Shown here: positions 7,711 through 14,956 of the stretch, piece after piece
Layout: the number at the start of each line of letters is the position of its first letter
Position numbering within the stretch: the first letter of the stretch is position 1
Source: RGIG6353 sp045660745
Lineage (GTDB): Bacteria > Bacillota > Clostridia > Oscillospirales > SIG627
Assembly: GCA_045660745.1 (NCBI GenBank)
Contig: JAZREJ010000009.1
Location: forward strand, 1-52,886
Reading direction: 5' to 3'
Length of the DNA stretch: 52,886 nucleotides
Notes under the pieces: model-generated
Seen by the model: the letters and a program-made list of their open reading frames with translations, nothing else
Told to the model about the DNA's origin: nothing
Databases searched by the model: none
Translations under genes and position numbers: made by a program

Positions 7711-8962
7711 TGAGTATCTTCTGTACCTGTTTGATATCAAGGTCTCTGAGGGAAGCGCCCGTTTTCTTTGCAACCGCAACTGCAGTGCCCGCCGCCTGAC
7801 CTATCTCCGAGCAGAAGGGCATAACGCGGAAGGATGCCTGTGCCTCGTGCGTTGACGATATACAACGTCCCGCGACAAGCATATTGGAGATTTCCTTCGG
7901 GATAAGGCATCTGTAGGGGATTTCATACCACTCGCCGTCCATGAAGTAGTACTGGTAGGTGCCGCTTCCGTCGGGGGAGTGAATGTCAATACTGTAGTTT
8001 GCAACGGCGATGGCATCGTCGAATCGAGCACGCTTCATAAGGTCGTCAACCGTTAAGGTGTATTCACCCTCAATCTTTCGGCTCTCGCGGATGCCTATCT
8101 GTATTGCAGTAGTGAGTATTCTTGCGTTTTCAAAGCCGTCAAAATTGTTCTTCAAAAATGCAAGAAGCTCGAATACCTGCTCGCGCGCCTCGATTTCAGC
8201 CTCGGTCACGTCAAACGGGTCGGTGGGATTCTTTTTTACAATTCTCGTTGTGTTGAAGTGAAGAACTCCGTCGTTGTAATTATAGAAGGTTAAAATATTT
8301 TCGCGCGGATTCTTGATAAGCCCCTTTGCCTGATGCTCTCGGTAAAGCTCGTTTATTTTCTTTTCGTTCTTCTGGTACTTTTCTCTGTCAACCCCCGCCA
8401 TTCTGAAGCAAAGCGTCATCGGCTGACACAAGGAGTCCTTTTCTCTTCCCACCTTGTAAGCGCATCCAGACAGCATGGAAAGCTCAGCGTCTCCCGTTGC
8501 ATCGATGAAGGTGTCCGCTTCAAGCTCGATTACCTTTGATTTGCCGAGCATCTTTATACTCTTTATACGCCCGTCTTCAACGTTTGCCTCGGTAACAGTG
8601 GTGTTGAAAAGAAGTGATATTCCGTATTTTTTTGCCATGCGATTGAGAACAAGCTTGAGTATCTCCTCGTCAAAGTATAAAAGCTTGTTAAAGCCTGTTT
8701 TGTTTTCCGGGTCGGTCAGCTTGTTCATCTCGTCAAATATCTCAAGGAAGATGCTTCCGCATAAGAACTTCTTTTCAAGAGTTACAGGCATCTGGGACCA
8801 ATACGGCATAAATGGGAGCACGAGCTGACTTACAGCCGCGCCTCCCAGACAGTTGTATTTTTCAATAAGCAAAACATCGAGTCCGCCCTTTGCCGCCGCA
8901 ATAGCCGATGCGACCCCTGCAAAGCCTCCGCCGACAACGATCAAATCATATTTGTTTTTCAT
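7682..8962 (-). CDS. FAD-dependent oxidoreductase
   Basis: A 426-aa flavoprotein starting KYDLIVVGGGFAGVASAIAAAKGG, a dinucleotide-binding fold with GGGFAG and the acidic end in LLIEK. ATG 8962 is chosen because an AGGAG site precedes it; the frame extends 65 codons further only into the divergent regulator. Other family hallmarks are FIDATGDAELSMLSG, GIRESRKIEGEYTL and LVAGRCISSTHEAQASFRVMP. This is the FAD oxidoreductase family PF12831, often found with carbohydrate genes in clostridia and Bacteroides, whose substrates are mostly unknown. It is divergent from a PocR-domain AraC regulator, its probable controller. Confidence 0.85.
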   Translation of the reverse strand: MKNKYDLIVVGGGFAGVASAIAAAKGGLDVLLIEKYNCLGGAAVSQLVLPFMPYWSQMPVTLEKKFLCGSIFLEIFDEMNKLTDPENKTGFNKLLYFDEEILKLVLNRMAKKYGISLLFNTTVTEANVEDGRIKSIKMLGKSKVIELEADTFIDATGDAELSMLSGCAYKVGREKDSLCQPMTLCFRMAGVDREKYQKNEKKINELYREHQAKGLIKNPRENILTFYNYNDGVLHFNTTRIVKKNPTDPFDVTEAEIEAREQVFELLAFLKNNFDGFENARILTTAIQIGIRESRKIEGEYTLTVDDLMKRARFDDAIAVANYSIDIHSPDGSGTYQYYFMDGEWYEIPYRCLIPKEISNMLVAGRCISSTHEAQASFRVMPFCSEIGQAAGTAVAVAKKTGASLRDLDIKQVQKILISEGYAINS

Positions 8963-9034
8963 ATAAAAGCTCCTTGTTTTTTTGTATTCTACATTGAATA
9001 AATAAAAAATACTATAAATAATGTCAGAGGTTAC

Positions 9035-9063
9035 TTGAACAAAAGAAAGATATATGCTATAAT
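9035..9063 (+). promoter_or_regulatory. Promoter of the PocR-AraC gene
   Basis: TTGAAC (9035-9040), a 17-base spacer and TATAAT (9058-9063). Transcription should begin near 9070. This fixes the gene start downstream: the in-frame TTG at 9035 is the -35 box, not a start codon. Confidence 0.8.
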
Positions 9064-9097
9064 TTTCAAAAATAACGTTCATTTGTTGAGGTGCATC

Positions 9098-9898
9098 GTG
9101 GAAATAGCAGATCTTGCAACGTTTATAAGCTGTCTTGAATACGGCACAAAAATTCATATAAGCGTTGTTTTCTTAAACGATTTCGGAAATTTTAAAACGG
9201 TATTGCCGTTTGAAAGGGTAGTTCATTCAAAGCCGTATTGCACCTACGTAAAGTCAAAGCATAACGGATATAAAAGATGCTTCGCTTGTCGCAATCTTGC
9301 GATTGCCCGTGCAATAAGAGAGGCTAAGGGATTTGGCGGTCTTTGTATAAATAAGCTTTACGAGTACGTCCACCCCGTTGTAATCAACGGTGAGACCGTG
9401 GCTGTCGTTTTTATCGGAAATATATACGCCCGACCGACCGACGGCTTTGACGATACTCTTGAAATGAATTTTGATGAAAGCATGTGTGAACGCTTTGCTT
9501 ATCTTATCGACTCTCACATAAAGCTTCTTGACCGAGAATATTCGAAAATCAAAAAGGGCTTCGACCCGCTGATTACCAACGTTATGAATTATATCGAGGA
9601 CAGCCTCGGAGGTGATATCAGCGTATCTCACATAGCGGGAGTTTTCGGATACAGCAAAAAGTACGTCGGACAGCTTTTTAAAAGCGGGGTTGGGATGAGC
9701 ATTAAGGAATACGTCAACTTCAAGCGCCTCGAAAGAGCACAAGTGCTTCTTTTGACCACTGACACCTCGGTAACCGACGTCTCACTTTCTATCGGATATA
9801 ATAACGTCACCTACTTTAATAGGTGCTTTAAGGCGCAATTCGGAGTCTCTCCGAGTGAATACAGAAAAAAGACGGCTGAGTATGACGCATGTTCTTAA
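9098..9898 (+). CDS. AraC-family regulator with PocR sensory domain
   Basis: A 266-aa protein with an N-terminal PocR-type ligand domain. It contains the C..C pair of RCFACRNLAIARAI and the GGLCINKLYEYVHPVVINGETVAVVFIGNI segment typical of PF10114. The C-terminal AraC double helix-turn-helix covers roughly 167-262 (GGDISVSHIAGVFGYSKKYV, then SVTDVSLSIGYNNVTYFNR). GTG 9098 is used because the promoter lies over the upstream TTG and GAGG sits six bases before the GTG. Its last residues (KKTAEYDACS) lie inside a repeat that recurs inverted at 11.9 kb, so the natural C-terminus may have been slightly altered. It probably controls the divergent FAD oxidoreductase. Confidence 0.82.
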   Translation: MEIADLATFISCLEYGTKIHISVVFLNDFGNFKTVLPFERVVHSKPYCTYVKSKHNGYKRCFACRNLAIARAIREAKGFGGLCINKLYEYVHPVVINGETVAVVFIGNIYARPTDGFDDTLEMNFDESMCERFAYLIDSHIKLLDREYSKIKKGFDPLITNVMNYIEDSLGGDISVSHIAGVFGYSKKYVGQLFKSGVGMSIKEYVNFKRLERAQVLLLTTDTSVTDVSLSIGYNNVTYFNRCFKAQFGVSPSEYRKKTAEYDACS

Positions 9899-9909
9899 GG
9901 ACAGTTTTT
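9865..9909 (+). repeat. Left copy of an imperfect inverted repeat flanking the sigma-factor island
   Basis: The stretch has AAAAAAGACGGCTGA, then TATG, then TTC and AAGGACAGTTTT. It reappears in reverse orientation at 11895-11938 with about 80% identity. A weaker shared GTTACC..CGACA block lies further inside both copies. The left copy forms the last nine codons and stop of the PocR-AraC gene. Confidence 0.7.
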
Positions 9910-9944
9910 GAAATTTAATAAAATACGTTACCTACCGACATGAA

Positions 9945-9985
9945 AAAGGATAGAGAAAGCAAATGCAATCTCTGTCCTTTTTTCT
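9945..9985 (+). terminator. Intrinsic terminator after the PocR-AraC gene
   Basis: GGATAGAGA and TCTCTGTCC can pair (one G-U) around a 12-base loop, and TTTTTTC follows. It lies about 50 bases downstream of the AraC stop. Confidence 0.75.
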
Positions 9986-9996
9986 TGACAAGCACT

Positions 9997-10052
9997 GCAT
10001 TTGTAGACACAAATGCTTCTATGTAGACTAATTCACAATTTTATGATATAAT
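9997..10052 (+). promoter_or_regulatory. Promoter and palindromic operator of the sigma-factor gene
   Basis: A perfect palindrome GCATTTGT-AGAC-ACAAATGC occupies 9997-10016. The word GTAGAC appears inside it (10003) and again exactly 20 bases later (10023), two helical turns apart. The second copy overlaps the -35 (TAGACT, 10024-10029), 17 bases from TATAAT (10047-10052). The arrangement resembles a repressor site, and the TGTAGAC word recalls BlaI/MecI-type operators. No such repressor gene is in the window, so that name is only a guess. Confidence 0.55.
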
Positions 10053-10115
10053 TTTATAAACCAATGCACCCAAATTCAAAAATGCCACACTATATGGATG
10101 AAAGGAGGCGAGAAA

Positions 10116-11723
10116 ATGCAAGAAACGAACGAAATGCGTAATCGGCTTATCAATGAATTTGCCGAAAACTATATGGAGAAGCTGTTTTATTTCTGTTTGA
10201 AAAAGACGGGAAGCCATATCGAAGCTGAAGATCTGACGCAAGATATAGCGCTTCAAATTATCACAGCTTTGAACAAAGGCACTATACCAATAAGCTTTTC
10301 GGCGTGGGTATGGCAGATTGCGCGAAATCGTTATTCAGTATGGGCGAATGAAAAGCATAATCGAAACGAGTCGGTAACCGGTTCTGATATCGACGATTAT
10401 GAAATCGAGGACGAAAGCGAAAATATCCTTGATGAAATGATACATACAGAGCAAATGGCTCTGCTCCGACGAGAGTTGGCGTTCATTAAGAGTGATTATC
10501 GCAACATCATAGTTGCCTACTACATCGAAAATAAAAATGTTCGTGAAATTGCAGAATCGCTCTCGTTTTCCACGAACACGGTGAAGTCTCGGCTTCTCCG
10601 TGCAAGACAAATTTTGAAAGAAGGTATGGATATGGCAAGAGAATTTGGAAAACGCAGTTATAATCCCGAAAATGTTGCTTTTGCTGCAAGCGGTTCACAG
10701 CCCAGCGGACTGCCTTGGAAAGCTGTAAACAGAAAAATTCCAAACAACATTTTGCTACAAGCGAGCAATAACCCATCAACGATTGAAGAGTTATCTATGG
10801 AACTTGGTGTAGCACTCCCTTACATGGAGGAAGAAGTTAATATCCTTCATCACGCAACACTTCTCCAAAAGCAAGGTCATAAATATATAACTAATTTCTT
10901 TATATTGGATAAAGATTGTCGAATAGAAGTCTATCATGCTCTCCGAAAGACCGCAAGAGAAAGAAGTCATCTTATCCGAGAGTTTATGGACGACAGAATG
11001 ACCGAAATTCGTGTCCTGGGAATTGCAGGCGACCACATTGATGATAATACAATTCGTTGGTGGTTGGTTCCCGATCTCATTGATTATTTAATTGAAAATT
11101 CGGTAAAGGCACAAAACATTTACGAACCGCCCAAACGTGCGAACGGAGAATCTTGGGGATTTGTTGGTTATGAATTAACTGATCTTCCCGAAGATACTGT
11201 TATGGGACACAATGGATGCGGCAATGAACAAAATATGTTTTGGACTTATAAATACAGTGACTATTCTTTGTGGAATCAATGTGGCGAACCTGAGTACGAG
11301 GAAATGGAGCTTATGTGTAATTGCATAAGGGAAAACAGAAAAGTATCTTCATTTACCGATATTGAAAAAAGAGTATGGGATGGTATTAACGGTAGGTATG
11401 CACATATTTCTGACGATGGATATATGATTCCCGATATTCTCATTATCAGAATTGAAAAACTTAGACAGATTCATCAACTCTTCCGTGAACACAAAAACTA
11501 TGAGTTGCTTATTAAGAATTTTGCTAATCTGTATGAAAAGGTTGAGGAGATATTCAAAAAATATAGCCATCAAGTATTGTATGACAACATAGGATATAAC
11601 ATCAGAATGGAATTGTATGCTACGAGAATGATGACAATTCACGATTTGGTTGATGAAAATGTTTTGAAACTACCAGAAGATACGAGCAAATCTTCACTTG
11701 GTATGCACATTATTTTGAAATAA
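10116..11723 (+). CDS. ECF-type sigma-70 factor with long winged-helix C-terminal extension
   Basis: A 535-aa protein. Residues 15-80 form sigma region 2 (AEDLTQDIALQII, FSAWVWQIARNRYSVW), and 115-168 form region 4 (FIKSDYRNIIVAYYIENKNVREIAESLSFSTNTVKSRLLRAR). Ordinary ECF factors end there, but this one continues for about 365 residues. A predicted winged helix lies at 210-264 (NPSTIEELSMELGVALPYMEEEVNILHHATLL), followed by a domain I do not recognise. No transmembrane segment is seen. ATG 10116 is used because the earlier ATG lies just before the AAAGGAGG site. No anti-sigma gene is adjacent, so the extension may itself sense a signal. Its base composition is more AT-rich than that of its neighbours. 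Confidence 0.85.
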   Translation: MQETNEMRNRLINEFAENYMEKLFYFCLKKTGSHIEAEDLTQDIALQIITALNKGTIPISFSAWVWQIARNRYSVWANEKHNRNESVTGSDIDDYEIEDESENILDEMIHTEQMALLRRELAFIKSDYRNIIVAYYIENKNVREIAESLSFSTNTVKSRLLRARQILKEGMDMAREFGKRSYNPENVAFAASGSQPSGLPWKAVNRKIPNNILLQASNNPSTIEELSMELGVALPYMEEEVNILHHATLLQKQGHKYITNFFILDKDCRIEVYHALRKTARERSHLIREFMDDRMTEIRVLGIAGDHIDDNTIRWWLVPDLIDYLIENSVKAQNIYEPPKRANGESWGFVGYELTDLPEDTVMGHNGCGNEQNMFWTYKYSDYSLWNQCGEPEYEEMELMCNCIRENRKVSSFTDIEKRVWDGINGRYAHISDDGYMIPDILIIRIEKLRQIHQLFREHKNYELLIKNFANLYEKVEEIFKKYSHQVLYDNIGYNIRMELYATRMMTIHDLVDENVLKLPEDTSKSSLGMHIILK

Positions 11724-11730
11724 CAAACAC

Positions 11731-11766
11731 ACCGCCGAGAGTAACCGTTTGGTCACTCTCGGCGGT
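11731..11766 (+). terminator. Terminator hairpin after the sigma-factor gene
   Basis: A 16-bp stem with one mismatch (ACCGCCGAGAGT and ACTCTCGGCGGT with inner AACC/GGTC) closes a GTTT loop. TATATTGTTTATTT follows. It begins eight bases after the stop codon. Confidence 0.8.
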
Positions 11767-11894
11767 ATATTGTTTATTTCGCACAACCACCTATGGTGGT
11801 GAGTAAGTGCGCACTTGCAGGCAAACAATAAGCCGCACTTTACACAAGGGAGCCTCTGTCGGTAACCGCTATCTCGCTGCTATCCTATAGAGTT
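11767..11894. repeat. Composite palindromic intergenic sequence, no gene
   Basis: It contains a CCACC-TAT-GGTGG hairpin (11787-11799), the 12-bp palindrome AAGTGCGCACTT (11805-11816) and a CTTTACACAAGGGAG stretch. The latter resembles the CTTTGCACAAGGGAG stem at 40.6 kb. No open frame with an RBS is seen. It looks like decayed repeat sequence inside the right flank of the sigma-factor island. Confidence 0.5.
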
Positions 11895-11938
11895 AAAACT
11901 GTCCTTTGGAACCCGACGCATAGTCAGCCGTCTTTTTT
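11895..11938 (-). repeat. Right copy of the inverted repeat flanking the sigma-factor island
   Basis: Read on the minus strand it gives AAAAAAGACGGCTGA, TATG, TTC and AAGGACAGTTTT, matching 9865-9909. It overlaps the stop codon of the fumarase/tartrate dehydratase beta gene by two bases, so both repeat copies end at the 3' ends of flanking genes. Confidence 0.7.
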
Positions 11939-12560
11939 AATATAGCTTTGTGAATTTGAAGCTGTCGTCTATCCCAAGCTTTAAAAGAGCCTTTCGTCTT
12001 TGCTTCTCTATGTCGGTATCCATTCTGTCAAATAGGTTATTTCCCTCGCAGTCTATATCGACAATGAACGGACCAAGCTTATCAAGCTTGAAAAACCATG
12101 ACGCCTCAATGCTGCCAAGCTCATCAAAAAGATGCACGTCCTCTATTTCTATTGAATCTATCCAAAGATTCGGGCTTACAGATCTCGGAGATACGTGCAC
12201 ACATCCGCACTCCTTCATCATCTTTGCGGTCTCTTCTCCCATGGTAGTCTTTCCGACTATCATACGAAGTCCCCACTGCTTAACGCTCTTAGCGCCCCAT
12301 TTTTCAAAGCGTATGCTTGAAGTGGGCATAAACGATACAAGCTTCCATTTACCGTCTTCTTTGATAACTATAGGGCCGTTGTGAATCAGTATATTTCTCT
12401 CATCTGTTTTAAAGGGGAGTGTGTTGTTTTCGTCGAATATGTATTTTTGAAGCCTTGAGCGACAGGTGAATGCATTTCCGCTGATGTACACCATGTCACC
12501 GAGCTTCAGCTTTTTTACGTCCTCGTAAGAAAGAGGCGCTTCCAAATAATGCTCTGCCAT
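11937..12560 (-). CDS. Class I fumarase / L(+)-tartrate dehydratase, beta subunit
   Basis: A 207-aa protein of the fumarate hydratase C-terminal family (PF05683). It shows LKLGDMVYISGNAFTCRSRLQKYI, the LIHNGPIV segment, PTSSIRFE and MIVGKTTMGEE. It forms the second half of the iron-sulfur dehydratase with the alpha subunit encoded 9 bases upstream. The enzyme would add or remove water at a dicarboxylic hydroxy acid; fumarate, tartrate and related acids cannot be told apart from sequence alone. It is the last gene of a six-gene operon that otherwise carries AtuA, DUF4387 and amidohydrolase genes, which favours a non-TCA substrate. Confidence 0.88.
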   Translation of the reverse strand: MAEHYLEAPLSYEDVKKLKLGDMVYISGNAFTCRSRLQKYIFDENNTLPFKTDERNILIHNGPIVIKEDGKWKLVSFMPTSSIRFEKWGAKSVKQWGLRMIVGKTTMGEETAKMMKECGCVHVSPRSVSPNLWIDSIEIEDVHLFDELGSIEASWFFKLDKLGPFIVDIDCEGNNLFDRMDTDIEKQRRKALLKLGIDDSFKFTKLY

Positions 12561-12569
12561 GCTTTCTCC

Positions 12570-13487
12570 TTATCTGTCTCCAAACCACATGGGACTTATC
12601 ATTTTTTCAACGTCGCCGTTTGCAGTTATGCGTGTTGATGCACGGCGGGCAACCATACAGTTTGTGCTGGTTGCAACCGCAATTCCCGCAATATGTGTGT
12701 AAGCATACTCAACGTTTACCGCAAGCACTGAGGTGTCGCCACCTGCACCCAGAATTCCTACTCCGAGACTGTTTAGCGCCTCATAAAGTTCCTCCTCTAT
12801 TTTGCGGAAGGTCTCGTCTGGATGGTGAGAGCCGACCGTCCTCAGACAAGCTGCCTTCTTTGCAAGGTTTGCCGCAACGTTTGCCGTGCCTCCGATACCA
12901 ATTCCGAGCACAGACGGAGGACAGACCGCGCCCGCACGTGCGGAAGCGATAAACGAGTCGATTACAAATTTTTCAATTCCCTTGATTCCGTCGGCAAACG
13001 CAACAATTCTGTGACGTGTACCGCCGAAGCACTCACTTCCGCCACCCTTTGCGGCGTAGGATATCTCGATTCCGTCACCCTCGACGAATTGATAGGTGAA
13101 GTCGGGAATGTTCATTCCGATGTTGTTTCCGGGGTCAAATCCCGTCAGAGGGTGCTTCATTGTTGCTCTGAGGTATCCCTTCTCGGTTGCAAGCGCCACC
13201 GCACGGCGAGCCGCATTTTCAAGCTCCACAAAGCCTCCCTCAAGCTCGCATTTGTTTCCGACCTTGAAGTAAAATATAGGCCATCCCGTGTCAACGCAAA
13301 GAGGATTCTCTCTCACCTTTGACATTTTCATGCTTTCAAGGGTTGATATAAGACCTTTTTTGGCATCAGGCTTTGTCTCTCTTGCAATAGCATCCTCAAA
13401 AGCTTTTTCAACGTCGGGCGAGATTTCCGTCGCACCTCTTTTTACCGTGTCGAAAAGGACGCTTTCGTATAAATCCGTTTTTATCAT
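12570..13487 (-). CDS. Class I fumarase / L(+)-tartrate dehydratase, alpha subunit
   Basis: A 305-aa iron-sulfur hydratase subunit (PF05681). Three cysteines in the expected places for the [4Fe-4S] cluster are C64 (NPLCVDTGWP), C189 (GAVCPPSVLGIGIGGT) and C277 (STNCMVARR). KGGGSECFG (148-155) corresponds to the conserved KGGGSE motif. The start overlaps the stop of the M20 gene by four bases, so the two are coupled. It works as a heteromer with the beta subunit. The substrate is inferred to be a hydroxy-dicarboxylate of the pathway encoded by this operon rather than TCA-cycle fumarate. Confidence 0.9.
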   Translation of the reverse strand: MIKTDLYESVLFDTVKRGATEISPDVEKAFEDAIARETKPDAKKGLISTLESMKMSKVRENPLCVDTGWPIFYFKVGNKCELEGGFVELENAARRAVALATEKGYLRATMKHPLTGFDPGNNIGMNIPDFTYQFVEGDGIEISYAAKGGGSECFGGTRHRIVAFADGIKGIEKFVIDSFIASARAGAVCPPSVLGIGIGGTANVAANLAKKAACLRTVGSHHPDETFRKIEEELYEALNSLGVGILGAGGDTSVLAVNVEYAYTHIAGIAVATSTNCMVARRASTRITANGDVEKMISPMWFGDR

Positions 13488-14650
13488 TTGAACTCTCCTG
13501 TTCTGTGCATATTGTCAAGCACGAACTGTACACAAGTATCACTTCCAAACGTAAGTGCATTTTCGTCTATTAAAAAGTCATTGTTGTGGGGAAGTGTAGT
13601 GCATCCGAGAGCCTCATTTCGCGTACCGAGACGGAAGAACACGCCTCGATTTTTTGTAAGATACTGCGAGAAATCCTCAGATGACATTTTTTCTCTCATG
13701 GGAACGATTTTTTCCTCTCCCACAACCTTTGCGGCAGATCTTAAAACAAGCTCCGAAATTTCGGGGTCGTTATAAACCACAAGCGCTTTAAGCTCGCTGT
13801 CGATTTTGACCCTTGCCCCAACGCTGTTTGCCTCCGCCTCAGCAATGCTCTTGATACGACTTATAATATACTCGTCAAGCTTTTCGTCAAAGGTACGTAT
13901 TGTGCCGAGCATATATGCGTGGTCGGCGATTATATTCTGTGACGTGCCTCCCTCAAGCTTACCGATTGAGCAAACGTATTTCGCAAATGGGTCTATCTCG
14001 CGCGACAGCATAAACTGGATATTGTTGTAGGTGCGTACCGCACATGCGAGGGCGTCAATTCCCGAATGCGGAAGGGTTGCGTGAGCCGTCTTTCCGAAAA
14101 AGTCAATGCGCAGATTTCGGCTTGATGCCATCGAAGCGCCACTGCATACTCCGATGCACCCTGACTCAAGCCAGTTTTCAACATGCAGACCGATAATGAT
14201 GTCTACGTCGTCCATAACTCCCGCACTTACAAGCGCTTCTGCGCCGCTGTTCATACCTTCTTCGCTCGGCTGGAATATGAGCTTTACACGGCAGTCGATT
14301 TTATCCTTAATGCCTTGAAGAGCTTTTGCCGTGCCTAGCAGCATCGCCGTGTGGGCATCGTGACCGCAAGCGTGCATTTTGCCCTCTTCCTCGGAGGAGA
14401 AGGGGAGATTTGTTTTCTCGGTTATGAGAAGGGCATCCATATCAGCTCTGATGCCGATTGTAAAATGATCTTTTTCTGGGTTAACGGTTGCGACAACGCT
14501 TCCCTTGCAAAGAGACTCTGTGTGCTCTATTCCGAGTGCGTCAAGCTCGCGTGTTACTACCGCAACAGTTCTGTCAAGGTCAAATCCTACCTCAGGGTGT
14601 CTGTGTATCTCATGGCGTAGGGATAATATATATTCTTTATCTGCGTACAT
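13484..14650 (-). CDS. M20D-family amidohydrolase (hippurate/IAA-amino acid hydrolase type)
   Basis: A 388-aa metallo-hydrolase. Metal-site motifs are LRHEIHRHPEVGFD (N-terminal), MHACGHDAHT, QPSEEGMNSGAEALV and IIGLHVEN, and the C-terminal segment SEDFSQYL holds the last ligand region. Family members cleave N-acyl or N-carbamoyl amino acids in the cytoplasm. Here it would release an acid and an amine from an N-acylated compound and may feed the dehydratase encoded next. It overlaps the alpha subunit gene by four bases and is four bases from the DUF4387 gene. Confidence 0.88.
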   Translation of the reverse strand: MYADKEYILSLRHEIHRHPEVGFDLDRTVAVVTRELDALGIEHTESLCKGSVVATVNPEKDHFTIGIRADMDALLITEKTNLPFSSEEEGKMHACGHDAHTAMLLGTAKALQGIKDKIDCRVKLIFQPSEEGMNSGAEALVSAGVMDDVDIIIGLHVENWLESGCIGVCSGASMASSRNLRIDFFGKTAHATLPHSGIDALACAVRTYNNIQFMLSREIDPFAKYVCSIGKLEGGTSQNIIADHAYMLGTIRTFDEKLDEYIISRIKSIAEAEANSVGARVKIDSELKALVVYNDPEISELVLRSAAKVVGEEKIVPMREKMSSEDFSQYLTKNRGVFFRLGTRNEALGCTTLPHNNDFLIDENALTFGSDTCVQFVLDNMHRTGEFK

Positions 14651-14653
14651 TTT

Positions 14654-14956
14654 TTAATCTCCTATCTCAATGCTTGCAAGCGGCATATGCTGCTGACATC
14701 CGTAAACGTCATCGTCAAAAATACTTCCGCTGATATGCTTTCTCGGAAAGGTTATCTTGATGGAGTTTACTATTTCATAATCTATTATAGAAATTTTTTC
14801 AACATCAGCGTCATAGGCTTCGGCTATCATTTCGGGAGTCAGATTTTTTAATACCCTTTCTCTTTTTTTACTGTCGTCAAACATAAGGTCAAAGGTTATA
14901 TAAAGAGGCCCTGCATTTTTGCTTCGAAGTATTTTGGTCATATCGATAAGCTTCAT
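14654..14956 (-). CDS. DUF4387-family protein
   Basis: A 100-aa protein of the uncharacterised DUF4387 family. The start LIDMTKILRSKNAGPLYITFDLMF and the IEIGD end are typical. Members are nearly always encoded next to, or fused with, AtuA-like (DUF1446) proteins, as here, where the two genes overlap by four bases. The pair probably forms one enzyme whose reaction is not established. No catalytic motif can be assigned with confidence. It is co-transcribed with the AtuA-like and M20 genes. Confidence 0.85.
   Translation of the reverse strand: MKLIDMTKILRSKNAGPLYITFDLMFDDSKKRERVLKNLTPEMIAEAYDADVEKISIIDYEIVNSIKITFPRKHISGSIFDDDVYGCQQHMPLASIEIGD

Noticed and set aside
9035..9097. TTG start at 9035 for the PocR-AraC regulator
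   Set aside because: The TTG is the first triplet of a TTGAAC -35 box with a 17-base spacing to TATAAT; transcription begins downstream of it.
9997..10029. Definite BlaI/MecI operator
   Set aside because: Only part of the consensus (TGTAGAC words, 20-base phasing) fits and no blaI gene is near, so it is listed only as a palindromic operator candidate.
12620..13322. Plus-strand frames (110 and 166 codons) opposite the dehydratase alpha gene
   Set aside because: Antisense shadows of a GC-rich coding region, without RBS or motif.
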